Source of the DNA: Spirochaetaceae bacterium
GTDB lineage: Bacteria; Spirochaetota; Spirochaetia; Treponematales; Breznakiellaceae
DNA: 11,843 nt
Direction of reading: 5' to 3'
NCBI GenBank assembly: GCA_031290405.1
Contig: JAITNO010000167.1
Coordinates: forward strand, 1 to 11,843
The position numbers and the translations under genes are program-made. Each line of letters starts with the position of its first letter. Within the stretch, counting starts at the first letter, position 1. The notes beneath the pieces were generated by a model that saw only the letters and a list, made by a program, of their open reading frames with translations, searched no databases and was not told the DNA's origin. Positions 6,366 through 11,843 of the stretch are shown here, piece after piece.

Positions 6366-7121
6366 ATGAGGCAAAAGGTTTTCATTTTAGCGCTTTGCTT
6401 TTTAGCGCTTTGCGCGGGCGCAGGCCCCAGGGCGCAGGAGACGGCAAGTGAACCGATCGACCCCCCAAAGGTAAGCTATTCGACGCTCCATAACGAGCAT
6501 TACGAGGCAAGCCTCAAAGAACGAAGCCTCGCCCGACGCTTGCTCCAGGAAGGAAGTTATGACGAGTCCGCCCTCCACGCCGCCGAATCGGAACGCCTGT
6601 CCGGCCTTTCCGATGAGTATATCGCAAGGAAGTTGCTCGAAGCCCGCACACAGCGGTCAATAGCCGCCGCCGAAGACCGCATCGCCTGGGCAAAGCGGAA
6701 CGAAGCCGAAGTCTACTACCCCAAAGAGCTCGCCGCCGCCGCCGCCCACTACGGGGCGGCGCTCGAGGCGCAGACCGCCGACGACTTAAACGCCGCGTTG
6801 GAAAACGCACTCGCCGTTGCCGCCGACCTTGCCGACGTCGCCGCGCCGCCTGGGGGGAAGCCCCCCCCCGATTTGCCGCCGCATCCGAATAAATACAAGG
6901 TGCGCCCGTGGGATAAGTTCGGCGATTGTTTCTGGAACATCGCCAAGTGGTTCTATAAGAACCCCTGGCAATGGCGCGTCCTCTTCGAGGCAAACAAAGA
7001 TAAAATCCCCGACCCGGACAACCCCGATTTGATAGAGGTCGGCACCGTCATCGATATTCCGAATAGAGGCAACGAAAGCCGCGATGGATTTTATGACACC
7101 GGTCTGCCCTATCCGCGATGA
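6366..7121 (+). CDS. Secreted LysM-domain protein (251 aa)
   Basis: Predicted periplasmic or envelope protein that binds peptidoglycan. An N-terminal signal sequence (residues about 1-20, 'KVFILALCFLALCAGAG') is followed by an Ala/Glu-rich helical region (about residues 40-160), with 'SLARRLLQEGSYDESALHAA' and 'YYPKELAAAAAHYGAALEA' reminiscent of TPR-like helices. A Pro/Gly linker precedes a C-terminal LysM domain (about 176-232) of the long spirochaetal form ('YKVRPWDKFGDCFWNIAKWF', 'FEANKDKIPDPDNPDLI'). ATG 6366 is chosen for AAGGAG (6353-6358) at 7 nt and because the signal peptide starts there; the frame is open further up to 6279 without support. A 13-bp direct repeat (6386-6398 and 6401-6413) duplicates 'LALC' in the signal peptide. 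The stop overlaps the thiI start (ATGA), so the genes are coupled although functionally unrelated. Confidence 0.88.
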   Translation: MRQKVFILALCFLALCAGAGPRAQETASEPIDPPKVSYSTLHNEHYEASLKERSLARRLLQEGSYDESALHAAESERLSGLSDEYIARKLLEARTQRSIAAAEDRIAWAKRNEAEVYYPKELAAAAAHYGAALEAQTADDLNAALENALAVAADLADVAAPPGGKPPPDLPPHPNKYKVRPWDKFGDCFWNIAKWFYKNPWQWRVLFEANKDKIPDPDNPDLIEVGTVIDIPNRGNESRDGFYDTGLPYPR

Positions 7122-8293
7122 CCTATCTTGTAAAGCTCGGCGAACTTTCCCTTAAAGGCGGCAACAAGGCGGGATTTGAAAAGATCCTTGCCCGCAATGT
7201 GGCAGCCGCCCTACGGGGAAGCGGCGCCCAGCTTACCACGCATGACGGGCGTTTTTACATCACCTGCAAAGAGCCTGCAAGCGCGGAAGCCGCCGAACGG
7301 ATTGAAGACGCCCTTGCCCACCTTCCGGGCATCACCGGCTGGGCGGCATCCCGCAAAACCGAAAAGACTATCGACAATGTGCTTGCCGCCTGCGTCGAAG
7401 AAGCAAGACTCTGCTTTGAAAACGGCGCGCGTTCCTTCAAGGTCGAATCGCGGCGGACCGACAAGAGCTTTCCTTTCAGATCCTACGAAATCAATTGCCG
7501 CGCCGGCGATGCGGTTGCCGAAGCCATCCCCTCCTTCAAGGTTGATGTCCGCCATCCTGACGCCGTCATCAGCGTTGAAATTCGGGAAAAGGCTTTTATC
7601 TACGGCTATGAAAAAAAGGGACTCCGGGGCTTGCCCGTCGGGACTGCGGGACGCGGACTCCTCCTGCTGTCTGGCGGCATCGACTCACCGGTGGCGGGCT
7701 TCATGATGGCGCTTCGCGGTATGAACCTCGCCGCCATCTACTTCCACGCCTACCCCTATACTTCCAACGAAGCCAAACAAAAAGTGATAACTCTGGCGGG
7801 GATTCTTGCCCGTTATACGACAAATTTAAAACTCTTTGTGATTTCATTTACCGCCGTCGAACAGCGGATAAAGGAAAAGGCACCCGAAGCGTGGGCGACA
7901 GTGTTGCTCCGCATGGCAATGATGGAATGCGCGTCAATGAGCGCGCGGCGGGCAAAATGCAAGGCACTGATAACCGGCGAAAGCCTCTCGCAGGTAGCAA
8001 GCCAAACAGTCGAAAACATCCGTTGCGCCGAAAGCCGCGCCGCATTTTCTGTGTTCCGCCCACTCATCGGCATGGACAAGGAAGACATTACCAGGAAGGC
8101 AATCTCGATAGGAACATACCAAACTTCGATACTCCCCTATGAAGATTGTTGCACGCTCTTTAGCCCGCAACACCCAATCCTGCGCGCCCCGCTTGCCGAA
8201 GCTTCCGCACTCTACGAAAGCCTTGACCTCCAGCCGCTTATGCGGGAAGCAATCCTGAGCGGGGAGGTCTATAGGCAGGGTTACGCGATATAG
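7118..8293 (+). CDS. thiI: tRNA 4-thiouridine synthase ThiI (391 aa)
   Basis: Adenylates U8 of tRNA and directs sulfur insertion to form s4U; in many bacteria it also supplies sulfur for the thiamine thiazole ring. Domains in order: N-terminal ferredoxin-like segment ('KLGELSLKGGNKAGFEKIL'), THUMP domain (about 55-165), then the PP-loop ATP pyrophosphatase domain with S185-GGIDSP-191. Further conserved stretches are 'YFHAYPYTS', 'CKALITGESLSQVASQT' and 'ILPYEDCCTLFSPQHP', which includes C344-C345. It lacks the C-terminal rhodanese domain of the E. coli enzyme, so sulfur would come directly from a cysteine desulfurase, as in Bacillus; none is encoded here. The start ATG overlaps the preceding stop as ATGA and has no Shine-Dalgarno, implying translational coupling. 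The 3' end overlaps the convergent sigma gene by 13 bp. Confidence 0.96.
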   Translation: MTYLVKLGELSLKGGNKAGFEKILARNVAAALRGSGAQLTTHDGRFYITCKEPASAEAAERIEDALAHLPGITGWAASRKTEKTIDNVLAACVEEARLCFENGARSFKVESRRTDKSFPFRSYEINCRAGDAVAEAIPSFKVDVRHPDAVISVEIREKAFIYGYEKKGLRGLPVGTAGRGLLLLSGGIDSPVAGFMMALRGMNLAAIYFHAYPYTSNEAKQKVITLAGILARYTTNLKLFVISFTAVEQRIKEKAPEAWATVLLRMAMMECASMSARRAKCKALITGESLSQVASQTVENIRCAESRAAFSVFRPLIGMDKEDITRKAISIGTYQTSILPYEDCCTLFSPQHPILRAPLAEASALYESLDLQPLMREAILSGEVYRQGYAI

Positions 8294-9177
8294 TTCTGCA
8301 ACAGGCGTTTCCGCCTTGGATGCTGAAGGTTTTTTAGTGCTTTCTTTTCAATTTGGCGGATTCTTTCTTTTGTCAGATTGAAACGATCGCCTATCTCACT
8401 CAGCGACATCTTTGCGCCGTCTTCCAAACCGTATCTGCAGCGAATTACGGCGGCTTCTTTTTTGTCGAGCGTGTTCAGGACCGATTCGATGTCGGCGCGC
8501 ATAACCTTCCGCTCGGCAAATTCGTAGGGGGACTGGAAAGACTCATCCTGAATCGTCTCGCCCAAAGTGCTCGTATCACTCTCTCGATAGATCGGCATAT
8601 CGAGCGAAATCATGTCGCGGCTTATGCTGACAAGGTCGGAAACAAGAGTTTCATCCATATTGAGCATACGTGCGACTTCCTTGATCTCATTCTCGGCAGT
8701 TACCGTCTCGCGCAACTCTTTCCGCGCACGTTCAATCCGCACCAATTCGCCGACTCTGTTCATGGGTAGCCGTATCATCCTCGATTTTTCGCAAATAGCT
8801 TTCAAAATTGCCTGCCGAATCCACCACACCGCGTAAGAAATAAAGTGAAAACCCTTGCTGACGTCATAATGTTCTACAGCATTGATTAACCCGATATTTC
8901 CCTCGCTGATAAGGTCGGAAAGGGGAAGCCCGTTCCCCTTATATCGTTTTGCAACATTGATTACAAAGCGAAGATTCCCGTTTACCAATTTGTTAAAAGC
9001 GGCTTTATCGCCTTTCGCGGCAAGTGTGGCACACGTGTTTTCTTCCTCTCGAGTCAAAAGTGAAATCTTGCATATCTCATTGATATACATAGAAAGGATA
9101 TTCTCACCAGTGTCTGTCACACGATTTTCAACATCCACGCCGTTCACTTTAGCCATTTTTTTACCTGATGCTTTCAT
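8281..9177 (-). CDS. Group 2 sigma-70 family sigma factor, RpoD/RpoS-like (298 aa)
   Basis: Alternative sigma factor directing RNA polymerase to a subset of promoters. It has region 1.2 ('ILSMYINEICKISLLTREEE', about 27-46), regions 2.1-2.4 ('GNLRFVINVAKRY', 'DLISEGNIGLINAVEHYD', 'FISYAVWWIRQAI', about 66-125) and region 3 (about 140-205). Region 4 has the helix-turn-helix ('MSLSEIGDRFNLTKERIRQI', about 255-280). Region 1.1 and the large non-conserved insert of spirochaetal RpoD are absent, which with the short length marks it as group 2 rather than the housekeeping factor. ATG 9177 has GGAG (+ strand 9186-9189) 8 nt upstream; an in-frame ATG seven codons later lacks a good ribosome site. It is preceded by a near-perfect sigma54 promoter, pointing to control by RpoN and an enhancer-binding protein. 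Whether it is orthologous to Borrelia RpoS needs a phylogeny. Confidence 0.93.
   Translation of the reverse strand: MKASGKKMAKVNGVDVENRVTDTGENILSMYINEICKISLLTREEENTCATLAAKGDKAAFNKLVNGNLRFVINVAKRYKGNGLPLSDLISEGNIGLINAVEHYDVSKGFHFISYAVWWIRQAILKAICEKSRMIRLPMNRVGELVRIERARKELRETVTAENEIKEVARMLNMDETLVSDLVSISRDMISLDMPIYRESDTSTLGETIQDESFQSPYEFAERKVMRADIESVLNTLDKKEAAVIRCRYGLEDGAKMSLSEIGDRFNLTKERIRQIEKKALKNLQHPRRKRLLQNYIA
8303..8335 (+). terminator. Weak candidate thiI terminator inside the antisense sigma gene
   Basis: Two mutually exclusive small stems precede a T-run: AGGCG (8303-8307) / CGCCT (8312-8316), and CCTT (8314-8317) / AAGG (8326-8329), then six T (8330-8335). The second stem is only 4 bp. 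It lies within the C-terminal coding part of the opposing sigma factor gene. Confidence 0.25.
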
Positions 9178-9216
9178 TTATTCTTCTCCTATCCTCCCAT
9201 TAATCGGTAACTATGA

Positions 9217-9232
9217 AGCAAGTATCGTGCCA
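9217..9232 (-). promoter_or_regulatory. Sigma54 (RpoN) -24/-12 promoter of the sigma factor gene
   Basis: On the minus strand the sequence reads TGGCACG-ATAC-TTGCT, which matches the consensus TGGCACG-N4-TTGCW at every defined position. The -24 GG lies at 9231-9230 and the -12 GC at 9219-9218. The predicted start is near 9206-9205, about 29 nt before the start codon, leaving room for the GGAG ribosome site. Confidence 0.85.
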
Positions 9233-9264
9233 AAATATCGGCAATAAGAACCATTGAAAAAGAT

Positions 9265-9293
9265 ATTCTATAATTTACTGTATTATATAGAAT
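9265..9293. promoter_or_regulatory. Inverted repeat, candidate enhancer-binding site for the sigma54 promoter
   Basis: ATTCTATA (9265-9272) and TATAGAAT (9286-9293) are perfect 8-bp arms separated by 13 bp. The element lies about 60-87 bp upstream of the predicted sigma54 start point, near where activators of this class bind. The region is very AT-rich, so the palindrome could be chance. The rest of the 442-bp divergent gap (9178-9619) has no supported gene. Confidence 0.4.
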
Positions 9294-9410
9294 TATAAAA
9301 ACCATTCCACGGTGTGGCGAGAGCGGATTTAAGCGGTTTTTTACATAATCAAAGGAAAATGATGCGTCATTTTGATACAAACATCAAAATTTAATAACAA
9401 TCTGCGTCAA

Positions 9411-9416
9411 TATAAT
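9411..9416 (+). promoter_or_regulatory. Consensus -10 hexamer TATAAT upstream of recA
   Basis: A perfect TATAAT on the + strand, but the -35 position (around 9388-9395) offers only AT-rich sequence. If used, it would give recA a leader of nearly 200 nt. A weaker closer candidate is TTGGGT (9560-9565), 17 nt, CATAAA (9583-9588). Confidence 0.3.
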
Positions 9417-9485
9417 ACGATGTTCCCTTTGCGAACAATACGTCTTTCACAATGTGGTTTTGGCGTCCGGAGCCTTTTTCTAAAA

Positions 9486-9498
9486 CGAACGCGGTTCG
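9486..9498. promoter_or_regulatory. CGAAC-GCG-GTTCG palindrome in the recA leader
   Basis: Perfect 5-bp arms around 3 bp. The half-sites equal those of the Gram-positive-type LexA box (CGAAC-N4-GTTCG), but the spacer is one base short. It may be a divergent SOS operator, an RNA hairpin or chance. Confidence 0.25.
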
Positions 9499-9619
9499 AC
9501 TGCGCGGCTGAATCGCGGACAGTCGGGTTGGGTTTCGCACTCTACCCATTAAAAAAGATTTGGGTTACACTAACGCAAGACGCATAAAGAAGCGTTAATT
9601 AAAGGGAGGAGTTCATACA

Positions 9620-10801
9620 ATGGCAAAATCATCGGAAGAAAAGAATTCGCAGAACGCGGTAGTCAGGGCGGCAACGCCGGAGGATAAGCAGAAGGCGCTT
9701 GAGGCTGTCCGCCTGCATATCGACAAGCAATTCGGTTCGGGCTCGCTTATGAAGCTCGGGGCGAATATAAGCGCGACGGGGATCGAGACGATACCCTCCG
9801 GCGCGCTCTTGCTTGACGAGGCCCTCGGCATAGGCGGGTATCCGCGCGGGCGGATCATCGAGATCTTTGGGCCGGAGTCTTCCGGCAAGACGACGTTGGC
9901 GCTCCACGCCATCGCCGAGGCGCAAAAAGCGGGCGGCATCGCCGCGTTCATTGACGCGGAACACGCGCTCGACCCAAGCTATGCGAAAAACCTCGGCGTC
10001 AACATTGACGAGCTTGAGGTTTCCCAGCCGGATACCGGCGAGCAGGCCCTCGAAATTGCCGAAAGCCTCGTCCGCTCGGGCGCCGTTGACGTGATTGTCG
10101 TCGATTCCGTCGCCGCCCTCACCCCGCAGGCGGAGATTGACGGCGACATGGGCGACGCCCACATGGGCCTACAGGCGCGCCTGATGAGCCAGGCGTTGCG
10201 GAAGCTCACGGCAATCATCGGGAAGTCGCACTGCGTGCTCATCTTCATCAACCAGATCCGCATGAAGATCGGCGTCATGTACGGCAACCCCGAAACGACC
10301 ACCGGCGGCAACGCGTTGAAGTTCTATTCATCGATACGGCTCGATGTCCGCAAGGTGGAGACCATCGAAAAGAGCGGGGATGCGGACGCCATCGGCAACC
10401 GCGTGAAGGTCAAGGTGGTGAAGAACAAGGTCGCCCCGCCCTTCCGCAAGGCCGAGCTCGACATCATGTTCGGCAAGGGCGTCTCCGCCATCGGCAGCCT
10501 GCTCGACGCCGCCGTCAAATACGAGATCATCGACAAGAAGGGCGCGTGGTACTCCTACGGCGAGGAAAAGGTCGGCCAGGGGCGCGAGTCGGCGAAGGAC
10601 TTTATGGAAAAGAGTCCTGAGTTCTGCGCCGAAGTCGAGATAAAACTCCGCAGGACGATGTTCCCGTGGAAGTATCCGGCGGAGCTGATCGTGCCGGCCA
10701 AGGCCAGGGCGGGCAGAAAGGCCGCCGAGCCCAAGGGCGACGCGAAAAGCCCTGAAGAGGCGGCCGCCGCCGAAGCGTTGTTCAACCAAGCGGAAGCATA
10801 A
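9620..10801 (+). CDS. recA: Recombinase RecA (393 aa)
   Basis: Forms ATP-dependent filaments on single-stranded DNA, performs strand exchange, and stimulates LexA-type self-cleavage where LexA exists. Walker A is G84-PESSGKTT; Walker B is 'VDVIVVDSVAAL'. Loop L1 ('GDMGDAHMGLQARLMSQALR') and loop L2 ('NQIRMKIGVMYGNPETTTGG') are intact, and the C-terminal 'AWYSYGEEKVGQGRESAKDF' is typical. The protein has about 18 more N-terminal residues than E. coli RecA and an Ala/Glu-rich acidic tail ('SPEEAAAAEALFNQAEA'). ATG 9620 has GGGAGGAG (9604-9611) at 8 nt. The upstream leader holds a palindrome with LexA-box-like halves. The next gene starts 9 nt after the stop, so the two are likely cotranscribed. 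Confidence 0.98.
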   Translation: MAKSSEEKNSQNAVVRAATPEDKQKALEAVRLHIDKQFGSGSLMKLGANISATGIETIPSGALLLDEALGIGGYPRGRIIEIFGPESSGKTTLALHAIAEAQKAGGIAAFIDAEHALDPSYAKNLGVNIDELEVSQPDTGEQALEIAESLVRSGAVDVIVVDSVAALTPQAEIDGDMGDAHMGLQARLMSQALRKLTAIIGKSHCVLIFINQIRMKIGVMYGNPETTTGGNALKFYSSIRLDVRKVETIEKSGDADAIGNRVKVKVVKNKVAPPFRKAELDIMFGKGVSAIGSLLDAAVKYEIIDKKGAWYSYGEEKVGQGRESAKDFMEKSPEFCAEVEIKLRRTMFPWKYPAELIVPAKARAGRKAAEPKGDAKSPEEAAAAEALFNQAEA

Positions 10802-10810
10802 TCGCCGGTT

Positions 10811-11452
10811 ATGGGTGGAGCCGCGGTCATCCTGGCGCTGGTCCTCTTCTCCTTCCTGCCGGCGGCCCTTGCCGTCCTCTGGTTCCGCCATCGCAAGCTT
10901 GCCATGCCCCCTCATTTTGTGCTTCTTTTCCTTGCAGGCGGCGTGGCAAGCCTGATTTTGGCCCTGCTCGTGCAGTCCGCGTTGCCGCATCCCGAATCGT
11001 TTGGCCGATGGACCGTCCTCTCCGACCTGTTTTTGCGTATTTCCCTTATCGAGGAGGGCGCCCGTCTGGTCGTCCTCCTCGGCCTCTTCGGTTTGGTGGG
11101 GCGTTTTTCCCAAAGGATTGTTGTTTATGAAGGTTTTGCGGCAGGCGCGGGCCTCCTTGCCGGCTTTGCCTTCGCCGCCGTGGAAAACGCGGTCTACGCG
11201 GCGGCCGACCCCGCGCTCGCCCTCCTTAGGATGGTAAGCGCGGTTCCCCTGCACGGCGCCTGCGGCATCCGTTGCGGTCTGGCCGCCTCCTGCCTCTCTT
11301 CCAAGCCGCACCGCGCGCTCGGTCGGTTCGTTTCGGCCCTCGTCCTCCACAGTTTTTACAACTTCATGCTGCCTCTGGGGGGCATCCGCGCCGCGCTGGG
11401 GATACTCCTGGCGGTGGCGGCTCTGGTTTCATCGTCCCGCTCCATCCGTTAG
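10811..11452 (+). CDS. PrsW-type intramembrane metalloprotease (213 aa)
   Basis: Predicted multi-pass membrane protease of the PrsW/CAAX-protease (Abi-like) superfamily; B. subtilis PrsW makes the first cut in an anti-sigma factor. Several hydrophobic segments are visible (about 4-25, 36-58, 86-96, 107-131, 172-189 and 192-208). The superfamily's metal-site motifs are all present and in order: E81-E82-x-x-R85, F120-x-x-x-E124-N125, H147, and H179-x-x-x-N183. The start ATG 10811 lies 9 nt after the recA stop with only a distant GGAAG (10792-10796), so expression probably depends on readthrough and reinitiation from recA. No anti-sigma factor gene is visible nearby. The substrate is unknown; a membrane-signalling role is an inference from the family. 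Confidence 0.85.
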   Translation: MGGAAVILALVLFSFLPAALAVLWFRHRKLAMPPHFVLLFLAGGVASLILALLVQSALPHPESFGRWTVLSDLFLRISLIEEGARLVVLLGLFGLVGRFSQRIVVYEGFAAGAGLLAGFAFAAVENAVYAAADPALALLRMVSAVPLHGACGIRCGLAASCLSSKPHRALGRFVSALVLHSFYNFMLPLGGIRAALGILLAVAALVSSSRSIR

Positions 11453-11498
11453 GCTCTTGGAGGGGGAGTCCCCCCCCCCAGCGCTCACGCCCCCCCAC

Positions 11499-11528
11499 AA
11501 AAAAGGCGGCCCCCCGAAGGAGGCCGCC
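11499..11528 (-). terminator. Rho-independent terminator of the small minus-strand operon
   Basis: On the minus strand GGCGGCC (11528-11522) pairs with GGCCGCC (11511-11505) and is followed by six T (11504-11499). It ends transcription from the gene at 11593-11805. It differs from the terminator at 1-30 by one loop base and is followed by the same GTGGGGGGG. In the 11453-11592 gap, GGGGG (11462-11466) / CCCCC (11470-11474) is the only hairpin that could serve prsW, and it lacks a T-run. Confidence 0.85.
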
Positions 11529-11592
11529 CGATCCCAAAATGGCAGCTACCGCCTTTTCGCAAACTCCCGGCGCTATTGCCCGGAAGCCTCAT

Positions 11593-11805
11593 CTATCGGT
11601 TTTTGTTCGGCCTTAATAAAATATCTATTTCTTCCAATGATATATCGGGGTGATTATATTTTTCTTTGGTATAATCGCCGACGCCATTCTCGTATTGTTG
11701 GATGAATTTTATCATACCAACGGGCCCCAGCGCGTTCTGTAAGGCTTTAAGCCCCGCCTGCCGGATTTCCAAAAGGCTGTTTAAATTAACCGTTACTTCA
11801 CTCAT
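11593..11805 (-). CDS. Small conserved-looking hypothetical protein (70 aa)
   Basis: Function unknown. The predicted cytoplasmic protein has a helical N-terminal part ('LLEIRQAGLKALQNALGPVGMIKFIQQYENGVGDYTKEKY') and a short acidic/basic tail ('LEEIDILLRPNKNR'). No signal peptide, membrane segment or Cys/His metal motif is present. The 'AL-GPVGM-F-QQ-E-G-GDYT' pattern looks like a conserved family core to me, similar to small orphan proteins often seen in toxin-antitoxin-like pairs, but I cannot name it. ATG 11805 has GGAGGT (+ strand 11814-11819) at an 8-nt spacing, and the gene ends before a strong terminator, so it is very likely real. Its start overlaps the stop of an upstream minus-strand frame by 8 nt (ATGAGTGA), suggesting a two-gene operon. 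It could be an antitoxin or small regulator; this is a guess. Confidence 0.8.
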   Translation of the reverse strand: MSEVTVNLNSLLEIRQAGLKALQNALGPVGMIKFIQQYENGVGDYTKEKYNHPDISLEEIDILLRPNKNR

Positions 11806-11843
11806 GTTGCATTACCTCCATTATATACTTGAGCGGGTTCATT
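11798..11843 (-). CDS. 3' end of a minus-strand gene running off the window (partial)
   Basis: From the window edge a minus-strand frame reads MNPLKYIMEVMQHE and stops at TGA (11800-11798), overlapping the start of the 70-aa gene by 8 nt. The Shine-Dalgarno of that gene lies inside this frame, the usual pattern for a coupled operon. Only 15 codons are visible, so it could be chance; product unknown. Confidence 0.4.
   Translation of the reverse strand, partial: MNPLKYIMEVMQHE

Noticed and set aside
9025..9045. TGGCAC on the + strand as another sigma54 site
   Set aside because: It lies inside the sigma factor coding region and lacks a TTGC at the required distance.
9372..9587. 71-codon + strand frame in the recA leader
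   Set aside because: It has no ribosome site and an unremarkable peptide, and sits between regulatory elements. A leader peptide starting at ATG 9420 cannot be excluded, but nothing supports it.
11820..11825. Minus-strand TATAAT just upstream of the 70-aa gene
   Set aside because: Transcription from it would start inside the Shine-Dalgarno, and it falls within the likely coding end of the upstream gene.

Overview
This window looks like a chromosomal segment of a spirochaete, most likely a GC-rich treponeme from a gut habitat. The inference rests on three things: a FlhB with the treponeme-style start 'IDLQWFAAADEGRTEEPTE', a periplasmic LysM protein of the spirochaetal kind ('NIAKWFYKNPWQW', 'ANKDKIPDPDNPDLI'), and period-21 minisatellites between genes. 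There are no rRNA or tRNA genes, insertion sequences, phage genes or CRISPR arrays that I can see. Species assignment is not possible from this sequence alone.

Layout, left to right. A rho-independent terminator (1-30) belongs to a gene outside the window. It is followed on the + strand by an EFR1-type flavodoxin/ferredoxin fusion (121-885), a GC-rich gap with a two-copy 21-bp repeat, flhB of the flagellar export gate (about 1112-2284, start uncertain), and a small lipoprotein with a PEGA-like fold (2396-2746) behind a sigma28-like promoter candidate. After a highly structured 190-bp gap comes a strong sigma70-type promoter and an apparently leaderless alpha-glucan phosphorylase gene (2939-5485), in an operon with a DJ-1/PfpI protein (5501-6019). 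Next is a 346-bp gap filled by a period-21 repeat array that ends in evenly spaced palindromes. A secreted LysM protein (6366-7121) follows, translationally coupled by ATGA overlap to thiI (7118-8293).

thiI converges tail-to-tail, with 13 bp of overlap, on a minus-strand group 2 (RpoD/RpoS-like) sigma factor gene (8281-9177). That gene has a textbook sigma54 (-24/-12) promoter 29 bp upstream of its start codon and an inverted repeat about 60-90 bp further up. The 442-bp divergent gap leads into recA (9620-10801), followed 9 bp later by a PrsW-type intramembrane protease (10811-11452). At the right end a small uncharacterised minus-strand gene (11593-11805) overlaps the tail of another minus-strand gene running off the edge. 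It is terminated by a hairpin nearly identical to the one at position 1.

The main biological themes are regulatory. They are an apparent RpoN-to-RpoS-like sigma cascade, comparable in logic to the one known in Borrelia; a possible flagellar-regulon lipoprotein next to a flhB that is not beside fliR or flhA in the visible sequence; and repeat arrays that look like helically phased binding sites.
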